This document shows positions 18,801 to 25,480 of a DNA stretch of 64,000 nucleotides, piece by piece. The notes under the pieces are model-generated. The model saw only the letters and a list, made by a program, of their open reading frames with translations, did no database searches and was not told the DNA's origin. The position numbers were made by a program, and so were the translations under genes. The stretch is from Planctomycetota bacterium (GTDB lineage: Bacteria > Planctomycetota > UBA1135 > GCA-002686595), in contig DUDB01000017.1 of NCBI GenBank assembly GCA_012959525.1, positions 845 through 64,844 on the forward strand. Reading direction: 5' to 3'. The stretch's first letter is position 1; each line of letters begins with the position of its first letter.

Positions 18801-19082
18801 CCTGCGGCTCCCATCGTCATCCGATTCCAAGGTGCGCGGACCAATGGGAGCACGGATCTCTGCGATGCCGATGTAAACGACCTCTTTGCAGGAATCGATC
18901 CCAAGTCCGTCACTCCGTGGGTGGACGATCCCTCCATGTTCAACGACTTTCCCGTCGCGCCCAACATGATCCGCTTCGCGATCATTTTTGATGGAACCTC
19001 GGACGGCACCGATGTTCCCGGTGACGACTTGGCAGACGTGGTTGGCGTGACCAACCTGCGCGTGCGTGTTATTCCCGACTGA
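15900..19082 (+). CDS. Giant glycine-rich lipoprotein, paralogue 2
   Basis: This 1,060-residue protein aligns along its whole length with the preceding gene product. Shared segments include the cysteine module ('SCTLGCTDGTTGNAVNCAI'), 'TYQNQEISIIFSGPFDLFSV', the acidic 'ELDEDGDLATLDR', 'GGGSGRLGDLRVPSGKALTL', 'RGGSGGGGGGNHPNG', 'TPGGGGSGGAVKLQSIVVD' and the C-terminal 'VRVIPD'. The signal peptide ends in the lipobox 'LFSGC'. Divergence is spread along the length rather than clustered, and the Gly-rich loops differ in length. The pair is a tandem duplication, probably old. Like its neighbour it should be an envelope-anchored beta-helix protein of unknown function. Confidence 0.75.
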   Translation: MWTPRSSSIALSLSALALFSGCSSKSGSTPSEGSFYIVSCTLGCTDGTTGNAVNCAIANTYQNQEISIIFSGPFDLFSVNSSSFRVTDVSNGTTPSGQFFSDPTDPRRLIFRPSLTFDQNGTPIHGFASSTSYRILLPGVAQMDQGPFIQSTLGAENKSRMQCTIKTTEGVIDPVPGSPSASMYVDQVVGYQDDGSPIIVSDVLLNGGTELTNVYRQTQVRFEFNDIMNVATLLNPSSGDSPNIAVELDEDGDLATLDRTPIDGNFTYLVDLEQLSTSLYFLANVPLPSAGSDDLSPRRIVLTLPPAVQDLVANPISSGGGVHSFITEPPQLGEVLVPDGGEDFQLSSPDPDSNEDGPRSGALWGGGRLTPGVGGGSGRLGDLRVPSGKALTLNTDSQAFPLGIADGLGFDHNPDFLGNSDAVNFPGTLGNYPDSITVTDGVFEFQSLTLEAGSSLFFVGTQPARLYIRGTALLSTGSLVNLSGPQPPDHDSSVLNPETDLIAPIPSAGGGDGGFGGDRFDFPVGTGMDGLGLCENDVVGNPGANTQGRSGMGVGRSVGLGGGVGGVQYPTNYPTVNTNTTADNNNHGLGFNRVGDYNPPDFVELECRSLMVGGVGSGGAYALDGDIGTSDAVVALAGYPFGQDNGAPDTPGGDSSWLEAVDENNAGYNQRLLNWWDGFLRGGSGGGGGGNHPNGTITYRPVAGGTNCIGGAAFFQAWHDHSGAMGGTGGGALQITAGKSLTVDGRIEAKGGQGGQARIAQSDFMCDANTWTIDFGQFATPGGGGSGGAVKLQSIVVDISPTPGTIDISGGPGGIGVWSLSKGGVGSPGLVRVEDLVGGINRSLVAQSVLPYEPLDDSLSWISVDNGQDPNDGPGWTANTHRPDSLSASMSCWLQPTGTFFSLAFVDDEEDDNTGDPLKMGWNMDILYNPGGTGEITIPFRGDNGGVLANSWENQFGISLGTQGGTVPAAPIVIRFQGARTNGSTDLCDADVNDLFAGIDPKSVTPWVDDPSMFNDFPVAPNMIRFAIIFDGTSDGTDVPGDDLADVVGVTNLRVRVIPD

Positions 19083-19132
19083 TGCTTTGGGATGAAGCTC
19101 GCTGAGCACGACCACCTCTCACAGGTAGAAGT

Positions 19133-20365
19133 GTGGGCCTGATCCGCGCCCAGTGGGTTCTTGACGACGAGCGTGGGCCCGTAGCCGACGGAGTTGTGCG
19201 TGTTGAGCAGGGTCGGATCGTGCAGGTGGTTACGGGCACTGCGCCTATCCGACGCCTGGTGAATGCCCTTGGGGAGAAGCCCTTAGATCTTGGTGCAGGC
19301 GTTCTCTGTCCAGGGTTGGTTAACGCACACGCTCACTTGGAGTTGACGGCACTGGAGGGGCGACTCTCCGGGGAGGGTCCCTTTGCTGCCTGGGTCGGGC
19401 AACTACTTCGCGAGCGGGCCGGCTGTAAGGACTCGGACCTCGCGGGAGGGGTGCAGCGCGGGGCGCAGGAACTCCTTGCCGGAGGGACTACCGCGGTGGG
19501 GGAGATCACCAGCTTGGCTATCAGCCCTACTTGGGCGGGACGGTCACCCATGGCCGTGCGCCTCTATCACGAGTGCCTGGACGCCGGAGATGATTCTCGC
19601 ACCCAAGGGGCACTTGAGGGCGTCCGCGAACAGGTGGCCGCTACAGCGCTACCCCCGGCGATTTCTCCCCATGCGCCCTTCAGCGTCAGCGCCGGACTAT
19701 TCGCCGGATTGGGGGCGCTGGCGAAGGCCGGAGCCTTGCCCATCACCATCCACTGGGCCGAGAGTCGCGAAGAGCAGGAATACCTGCTGCATGGGGAGGG
19801 TCCTCTGGCTGAACACTTGGGGCCCGCTCCACGGCGCCCCGGGCTCGATCTGATCGATGAGGCGGGCCTGCTTGGGCCGCGCACTTCCCTGGTGCACGGT
19901 AACTACCCCATGGCAGGCGAGCCAGAGCGCCTGGCAGCTGCGGGAGCAAGTCTCGTTCACTGCCCGGGTACGCATCGATTCTTCGGACGCGACGAGTTCC
20001 CTCTGGATCGCTACCGCCGCGCGGGGGTGAACCTGGCATTGGGTACGGATTCGTTGGCCAGCAACACGGCTCTGGACATGCGCCAGGAGATGGCGCTCTT
20101 GCGTCAGGCCCAACCCGGATTGAACCCAGCCGACGTCTGGAGCATGGCCACCCGCGGGGGGGCCAGGGCCCTCGATCTGGCCGGGGAGGTGGGCGGCCTC
20201 ACTCCTGGTGCTCGGGCGGATCTCGTACTCTTTCAGGTCGACTCCGCTGAGCCGGAGGCCATTCTGGACGAATTGACCGCTGCCTGTCCCCCAGTGACGG
20301 CCCTGACCCTCGCCGGTCGACTCCAAGAGGGTCTGCCCCGTGCGACATCGGCTTCGGACCGCTAG
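19133..20365 (+). CDS. Amidohydrolase of the cytosine/aminofutalosine deaminase group
   Basis: A 410-residue zinc hydrolase starting at GTG 19133. It has the ATZ/TRZ (subtype III) amidohydrolase layout: a small beta domain at both ends and a TIM barrel between. Metal ligands are visible in 'GLVNAHAHLE' (HxH), 'IHWAES' (His), 'LVHGNYP' (His) and 'LALGTDSLASN' (Asp). The 'SLVHCPGTHRFFGRDEFP' segment resembles the 'HCPxSHxFF' substrate loop of aminodeoxyfutalosine deaminases, so the product may act in the futalosine route to menaquinone. That substrate call is inference; guanine, methylthioadenosine or another amino-heterocycle remain possible. The next gene follows after 12 bases. Confidence 0.72.
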   Translation: MGLIRAQWVLDDERGPVADGVVRVEQGRIVQVVTGTAPIRRLVNALGEKPLDLGAGVLCPGLVNAHAHLELTALEGRLSGEGPFAAWVGQLLRERAGCKDSDLAGGVQRGAQELLAGGTTAVGEITSLAISPTWAGRSPMAVRLYHECLDAGDDSRTQGALEGVREQVAATALPPAISPHAPFSVSAGLFAGLGALAKAGALPITIHWAESREEQEYLLHGEGPLAEHLGPAPRRPGLDLIDEAGLLGPRTSLVHGNYPMAGEPERLAAAGASLVHCPGTHRFFGRDEFPLDRYRRAGVNLALGTDSLASNTALDMRQEMALLRQAQPGLNPADVWSMATRGGARALDLAGEVGGLTPGARADLVLFQVDSAEPEAILDELTAACPPVTALTLAGRLQEGLPRATSASDR

Positions 20366-20377
20366 CATGAGAGGCTC

Positions 20378-21139
20378 ATGAAAGTCGCCTTGATTTCCGA
20401 CCTGCACTCCAATCGGGAGGCGCTTGAGGCAGTCTTCGAGCACATTCGCTCGCAGGGGATCGACCGCATCTTCTGCCTCGGCGATATCGTGGGGTATGGA
20501 GCTGAGCCCGAGTTCTGCGTGGACCTGGTGCGCGGCCACGCGGAGGTCTCGCTGATGGGCAACCACGACGATGCTCTCTTCCACGGCGGAGCGGACTTTA
20601 ATCCCCATGCTCGTGGGGCGATCGACTTCACGCGCGCCCGCCTGTGTCCTCACTGGTACAGCGGTTCAGAGCGGAAGGCGCGTTGGAAGTGGCTGGAGAG
20701 TTTAGATCACTCCTATCGGGAGGGCCGCTTTCTTTTTGTGCACGGCTCCCCGCGGGATCCCGTGCGTGAGTACGTGCTCTCCACTGACGGCATGCTCAAC
20801 CCCGAGAAGCTACGTGCGGTGTTCAAGGCGTTCGATGGCATAGCCCTGGGGGGGCACACGCACTATCCGGGGATCTTTTGGGAAGACCTGCAGTTTTCCG
20901 GCTTGGGGGGGCGAGCCGAGCACACGGTCGCGCTTCCCGAAGGCAAGCAGGCGTTCATCAATATCGGCTCAGTGGGGCAGCCCAGAGACAACGACAACCG
21001 GGCTTGCTATGCGGTCCTGGAAGACCATCAGGTCACTTGGCATCGGATCCCCTACGACTACCGGGCGACCATGGACAAGATCCTTGCCACTGGAGTGCTG
21101 AGCGAAATGCTCGCCCGTCGCCTGCAGATGGGCAAGTAG
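20378..21139 (+). CDS. Calcineurin-like metallophosphoesterase (YfcE/MJ0936 type)
   Basis: A 253-residue cytoplasmic phosphoesterase with all family motifs in order: 'ISDLHSN' (residues 6-12), 'LGDIVGYG', 'LMGNHDD', 'FVHGSP' and 'LGGHTHYP', which together ligate two metals. A short GAGG ribosome binding site precedes the ATG. It follows the amidohydrolase by 12 bases and is probably co-transcribed with it. The natural substrate cannot be read from the sequence; this subfamily includes phosphodiesterases and diadenosine tetraphosphatase-like enzymes. Confidence 0.88.
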   Translation: MKVALISDLHSNREALEAVFEHIRSQGIDRIFCLGDIVGYGAEPEFCVDLVRGHAEVSLMGNHDDALFHGGADFNPHARGAIDFTRARLCPHWYSGSERKARWKWLESLDHSYREGRFLFVHGSPRDPVREYVLSTDGMLNPEKLRAVFKAFDGIALGGHTHYPGIFWEDLQFSGLGGRAEHTVALPEGKQAFINIGSVGQPRDNDNRACYAVLEDHQVTWHRIPYDYRATMDKILATGVLSEMLARRLQMGK

Positions 21140-21161
21140 GCCAGACGGTTTTCCAGTCTTC

Positions 21162-22103
21162 TCAGCGCAGCAGGTTGCGCATGACGTGGCCAAGGATCTC
21201 TGGGTTCTTGCGCAGTCGACGCTCTGAATAGGATCGCCACTCGGGTCCATAGGGAACGTACACACGCACCTTGTGTTCGGCTTGTTGCCATCTCTTCCAA
21301 AGGGCTTCCTGCACTCCGAGCAAGACCTCGAATTCCAGTCGGTCAGGAGTGAGTTCCAGTTCGTTTGCAACGGCTAGGCAGCGCTCGGCCAAGGGACCAT
21401 CGTGGGTGGCCAGGGCCACCCGGTGACCCGCGGACCACAGCTGCCTACAGCACTGGACGTAGGCGTCCTGGATGAGGCCGCGGTCACAATGGGCTACGGA
21501 TTCGGGCTCGAGGTAGATGCCCTTGACCATGCGTACGTCCATCGCCTCGCTTCCGAGGGCTTGAATGTCGTCCGGCGTGCGCAAGAGGCGTGATTGCAGC
21601 ACGATCCCTACGTGGTCGAACTGTTCGCGGAGGGAATGGAAGAGACTGAGTGTGGCGTCCGTAGTCGGATGATCTTCCATCTCCACCCGCATCGTCTGAC
21701 CCAGCCCTCGGCAGTGTTCGGCAAGCTCGGCGTAGAGATCCCGCGCAAGCGCTGGGCTGATTGAGAGGCCGAAGTGGGTGGGTTTCACAGAGACGTAGCA
21801 GTCCAGGCCTGCCGCTCCCAGCTCAGTAGCCGCTTGCTTGTAAGCCGCCAGGGCTTCCCGCGCGGCCGCCTCGTCCTCAATCCCCTCGCCCAGGATGTCC
21901 AGTACCCCCGCGAATCCGCGGGAGGCGTTGGTCCCAATGACATCCAGGGCTTGAGGCAGCGTCTCGCCCGCGATGTAGCGACTCGACAGGCGGCGCATGA
22001 GGGGCTCCGGGACCCAGGGGAGCGTGCCCATGATGCAGCGGTGAAGGATCCCCATGACGGTGATCATTCTAGTTGGACGAAGACCTCGATGTCTCGCCTT
22101 CAT
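21162..22103 (-). CDS. Proline dehydrogenase (monofunctional, FAD-dependent)
   Basis: Oxidises L-proline to pyrroline-5-carboxylate and passes electrons to the quinone pool. At 313 residues it is the short monofunctional form. Family motifs are present: 'YVSVKPTHFGLSIS', 'MRVEMEDHPTTD', 'VRMVKGIYLEP', 'RVALATHDG', 'FEVLLGVQ', 'VRVYVPYGPEW' and the C-terminal 'YSERRLRKNPEI' that closes over the substrate. I chose the ATG at 22103 because GGAGGA lies eight bases upstream, the best ribosome site of the candidate starts (others at 22067 and 22055). Its start lies only 18 bases from the divergent cutA start. No pyrroline-5-carboxylate dehydrogenase is adjacent. Confidence 0.9.
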   Translation of the reverse strand: MKARHRGLRPTRMITVMGILHRCIMGTLPWVPEPLMRRLSSRYIAGETLPQALDVIGTNASRGFAGVLDILGEGIEDEAAAREALAAYKQAATELGAAGLDCYVSVKPTHFGLSISPALARDLYAELAEHCRGLGQTMRVEMEDHPTTDATLSLFHSLREQFDHVGIVLQSRLLRTPDDIQALGSEAMDVRMVKGIYLEPESVAHCDRGLIQDAYVQCCRQLWSAGHRVALATHDGPLAERCLAVANELELTPDRLEFEVLLGVQEALWKRWQQAEHKVRVYVPYGPEWRSYSERRLRKNPEILGHVMRNLLR

Positions 22104-22121
22104 GCACGCTATCCTCCTCCA

Positions 22122-22472
22122 ATGGACTCACCATCGCCGTTGCTGGTCGTGCTCGTCACCGTTCCCGATAAGGAGGTCGCGGACAGCCTGTCGAAGACTC
22201 TGGTCGAGGAACGCCTTGTCGCGTGCGCACAGGTGCTACCCGGCATCACGAGTCACTACTCCTGGGAGGGCCAGCTAGAGTGTTCCGCGGAGGTTCTCGT
22301 TGTCCTCAAGACACCTGAAGGGCGATTCGATGAGCTGGAACGCAGGGTGCGTCAGCTTCATCCCTATGAGGTGCCCCAGATCGTGGCGTTGCCCACATCT
22401 CACGTGGAGGAGCACTACGCTCAATGGGTGGCGAAGGTCACCGGCGCGACTCGCGAGGGGGGGGCGGGTTGA
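22122..22472 (+). CDS. cutA: CutA1 divalent cation tolerance protein
   Basis: A small cytoplasmic trimeric protein of 116 residues, linked to copper tolerance in E. coli although its general role is unsettled. The sequence has the CutA1 pattern: 'VVLVTVPDKEVADSLSKTLV', 'ERLVACAQVLPGITSHYSWE', 'EVLVVLKTPEGRFDELERRV' and 'LHPYEVPQIVALP', then 'YAQWVAKVT'. The ATG at 22122 fits family length, but there is no clear ribosome site; the pyrimidine tract before it is the reverse strand of the proline dehydrogenase ribosome site. It ends two bases before the SLC13 transporter start. Confidence 0.9.
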   Translation: MDSPSPLLVVLVTVPDKEVADSLSKTLVEERLVACAQVLPGITSHYSWEGQLECSAEVLVVLKTPEGRFDELERRVRQLHPYEVPQIVALPTSHVEEHYAQWVAKVTGATREGGAG

Positions 22473-22474
22473 AC

Positions 22475-24019
22475 ATGCCTGCCTCTCCTGGGGATCTGGG
22501 CGGCGAGCGTGGCGGGCCTGGCGCGCGCCGATGGGGACTGGCGTTAGGCCTTCTTGCCTTCGTGTTCCTCCTTGCATGGCCGGGCCTGGGCCTTGACGCC
22601 ACCCAACGTGCGGTGGCTGCGACCACGGCCCTGACAGGAATTCTCTGGATCACCGTGGCCTTGCCGATCGGGGCGACCTCTCTGCTCCCCGCGGTGCTCT
22701 TTCCCCTGCTGGGCGTGTTGCCAGCCCGTGAGGTCGCTCCGGTCTACATGCGCGACCTGGTCATGCTCTTCATCGGCGCCTTCATCATTGCCTTGGGTCT
22801 CGAACGCTGGGGCGTTCATCGGCGCGTGGCTCTGTGGATTATCTCCCGAGTAGGGGATTCGCGCCGAAGTCTCGTGTTGGGTTTCATGGCGGCAGCGGCA
22901 TTCCTCTCCCTTTGGATCAACAATACCGCTACCACACTGCTCATGCTGCCCATCGCCATGGCCGTGCTTGGGCGGATTGAGGGGGAGAACAAGGGCTCAT
23001 CTCCGTTTGGTCTGTGCCTCTTGTTGGGTGTGGCTTACTCCGCATCCGTCGGAGGAATGGGCACACCCGTGGGCACCGCTCCCAACCAGGAATTTCTGGG
23101 GCAGTTCGAGATGCGGTTCCCCGATGGTCCCAAGATCAGCTTCGGGCAGTGGTTTCTCGGGTGGGGCCCGCTGGTTGTCATTTTCGTGCCCTGCGCTTGG
23201 TGGATTCTCACCCGTCACGTCTTTCCCATCTCGGGCGGCGACAGCGGCGCAGGGGAGGTGATCGCCTCGGAGCGGGCGGCTCAGGGGCCGATGACGCGAC
23301 CCCAGTGGCTCATGTCCGGAGCGTTCGTATGTACCGCCGTGCTGTGGGTTACCCGCGCTGACATACACCTGGGCGCCGTAGAGATGCGCGGTTGGTCGCG
23401 ATTGTTTCTCGGACCAGAGGCCAGCGATCCGGACTGGTACGCACAGCACAAGAACGATATCTCGGACGCCACGGTGGCCTCGCTTATGGCTCTGATGTGC
23501 TTTGTGATCCCGGTGGGCGGCGGCAAGTTCCTGATGAATTGGCGCACGGCGGTTAAGCTGCCCTGGGAAGTGTTGCTGCTGTTGGGCGGTGGATTCTGCT
23601 TGGCCAAGGGCTTTCAGGTGAGCGGTTTGGATGAGCTTCTCGGGGCGGGCCTGGTTCCACTCATGCAGGACAGGTCCAGCTGGATGATCGTCCCCTGCGT
23701 GGCCCTGTTCATGAGCCTGTTGACCGAGGTGACCTCCAACACAGCCACCACCGCCGTGCTCCTGCCCGTGATTGCCTCGGCAGGGGTAGGCGCGGGTCTC
23801 GACCCCTTGCTGGTCATGGTGCCCGCCACCTTGGCGGCTTCGGCAGCCTTCATGATGCCGGTTGCCACCCCTCCCAACGCGGTCGTCTTCTCCAGTCGCT
23901 GCGTTCCGATTTCCGCCATGGTCAAGGCGGGCATCTGGATCAATCTGTTGGCCGTTGGACTGATTACCCTGGTGTTCCAGTACTGGGTGCGGCCTCTCTG
24001 GGGGATCGGAGGGCCTTGA
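22475..24019 (+). CDS. SLC13/DASS-family sodium:dicarboxylate transporter
   Basis: A 514-residue inner-membrane carrier likely importing C4-dicarboxylates or related anions with sodium. Hydrophobic helices run through the protein. The two inverted-repeat signature motifs are clear: 'WINNTATTLLMLPIA' in the first half and 'TEVTSNTATTAVLLPV' in the second, the SNT-type substrate and sodium sites. 'GTPVGTAPNQEFLG' and 'MMPVATPPNAVVFSS' are the matching hairpin tips. A polar insert ('DPDWYAQHKNDISD') lies between helices in the middle. It starts two bases after cutA, so the two are probably co-translated. The exact substrate is not evident. Confidence 0.88.
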   Translation: MPASPGDLGGERGGPGARRWGLALGLLAFVFLLAWPGLGLDATQRAVAATTALTGILWITVALPIGATSLLPAVLFPLLGVLPAREVAPVYMRDLVMLFIGAFIIALGLERWGVHRRVALWIISRVGDSRRSLVLGFMAAAAFLSLWINNTATTLLMLPIAMAVLGRIEGENKGSSPFGLCLLLGVAYSASVGGMGTPVGTAPNQEFLGQFEMRFPDGPKISFGQWFLGWGPLVVIFVPCAWWILTRHVFPISGGDSGAGEVIASERAAQGPMTRPQWLMSGAFVCTAVLWVTRADIHLGAVEMRGWSRLFLGPEASDPDWYAQHKNDISDATVASLMALMCFVIPVGGGKFLMNWRTAVKLPWEVLLLLGGGFCLAKGFQVSGLDELLGAGLVPLMQDRSSWMIVPCVALFMSLLTEVTSNTATTAVLLPVIASAGVGAGLDPLLVMVPATLAASAAFMMPVATPPNAVVFSSRCVPISAMVKAGIWINLLAVGLITLVFQYWVRPLWGIGGP

Positions 24020-24081
24020 GGGGGGGGTGCTTCTGCGGAGGTTGCGCCACCTGCTCGACATAGGCTGCGGCATTCCCGATC

Positions 24082-25470
24082 ATGCGCCTCCAGCCGTTGC
24101 TGCCACCCATGACCTTGTCGTTCCCGCATGTGATTCTCGCCGCGGCCTTTTCGGCCTGTGGCGCTTGCGGTCTCCGCTCCCCAAAGGCCGAGCCCGCTCG
24201 GCACGTGCTCCTCATCACGGTCGACGGCCTGCGCGCGGATCACTGTTCGTTCTTGCTCTACGACCGGCCGACCACGTCTCCACCCGTAGGGGTCAACTCC
24301 AAGGGGCTGGCGCTTGATGAACTGGCCCTTGGGGGGACGGTCTACGCTCAGACCTTTTGCCCTTCACCCTACGTGGAGTCTTCGCTGGCCACCCTCATGA
24401 CCGGTGAGGTGCCCATGCGCACCAATGTCTTGGAAGCTGCGGGCGAACTCTCACCGGATGTCATGACCTTGGCGCAGGAGTTGGTGGCAACCGGGTTCGA
24501 AGCTGCAGGGTTCATAGCCCTCGGGGAGAAGCACCTGACCTCTGGGTTGGAGAGGGGACTGGCTCCCTGCGAAGTTCTCGACACGGACGAGGAGGCCTTG
24601 GCCGCTGCGGCCAAGTGGCTAGAGAGCCGCAATTGGGCAGGGGCTCCGCGGGTGTTCCTGTGGCTGCACTTGGAAGGGCCGCAGATTCCTTTCCAGCCCG
24701 CGCCCTGTGCGTGGCCGGGAATGGCCGACCAGCTGGTGGACAACGCCACCCTGTTTACGGACCCAGAGTACCTGGGTCCGGCCGATGGCAGCTTCGAGTT
24801 CAGGGAGGCCTGTCTGGATCCGCAGACGTCTTCTCTGACCCTCGCCAGCCAGCGCCAAACGGTGGCCCTGTACGATGGAGGGCTGGCCACGATCAGTGGC
24901 CGGGTGGCCAACTTCCTTGAGCGCTTCCGCCGTGTCGCTCCCGAGGAGTGGGAGCAGACGGGACTGGTCTTGGCGGGCGTCGCCGGGACGAGCCTCCCAG
25001 AGCCGGCTGGCTGGCCTGCAGATCGTTGGCTTGACGACGATCGCTTGAGAGTTCCCCTGCTGTTCCACGGCCCAGCCCGGTCCGTCTCTGCCGGCCTGCA
25101 AGGGGAGCCTGTGGGTTTGAGCCGGGTTGCACCTACGATCCTGGCCTGGCTGGGCATGCCGCCAGCCGAGGGTGAAGAGCCCGGACTGTTCGGGCCCCTG
25201 GGCGCGATCTCTCCCGCCGGTGGCGAGGTCCATCCCATGATCGCCTTCGATCCGGCCCGGGGCCTCTACACTCTTCGTCGCACCGACTACCGCCTGATCG
25301 CTGACGAGGGCGTGTTGCGTGGGCAGCGCAGTCACATGGCCCTCTTCCCCGTGGAGGACCTGGGTCAACTCAATGTGGACGTGGCTCAGCAGCGAATTCC
25401 CGTCGTCGATGAGATGCGGCTGGAGATCCTGACCTGGTTCAAGAGCCTGTCCTCAGGCGGCCCAGATTGA
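24082..25470 (+). CDS. Sulfatase-fold protein lacking catalytic and metal residues (pseudo-sulfatase)
   Basis: The 462-residue product follows the arylsulfatase-like alkaline phosphatase fold but has lost its chemistry. The first strand 'HVLLITVDGLRADHCS' keeps one metal aspartate. The nucleophile segment, usually 'CxPSR' or 'W-T-x-P-S', reads 'CPSPYVESSLATLMTG', with valine at the nucleophile position. The usual 'DPHxPY' has become 'LEGPQIPFQP', and the metal-binding 'TSDHGE' has become 'LAGVAGTSL'. The structural 'RLRVPLLFHGP' and 'APTILAWLGMP' are intact. The N-terminus looks like an export or lipoprotein signal ('ILAAAFSACGAC'); an internal ATG at 24109 is an alternative start. It is followed by two GT-C-like membrane proteins. 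A binding or regulatory role is likely. Confidence 0.75.
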   Translation: MRLQPLLPPMTLSFPHVILAAAFSACGACGLRSPKAEPARHVLLITVDGLRADHCSFLLYDRPTTSPPVGVNSKGLALDELALGGTVYAQTFCPSPYVESSLATLMTGEVPMRTNVLEAAGELSPDVMTLAQELVATGFEAAGFIALGEKHLTSGLERGLAPCEVLDTDEEALAAAAKWLESRNWAGAPRVFLWLHLEGPQIPFQPAPCAWPGMADQLVDNATLFTDPEYLGPADGSFEFREACLDPQTSSLTLASQRQTVALYDGGLATISGRVANFLERFRRVAPEEWEQTGLVLAGVAGTSLPEPAGWPADRWLDDDRLRVPLLFHGPARSVSAGLQGEPVGLSRVAPTILAWLGMPPAEGEEPGLFGPLGAISPAGGEVHPMIAFDPARGLYTLRRTDYRLIADEGVLRGQRSHMALFPVEDLGQLNVDVAQQRIPVVDEMRLEILTWFKSLSSGGPD

Positions 25471-25480
25471 GGGGCCTCCT

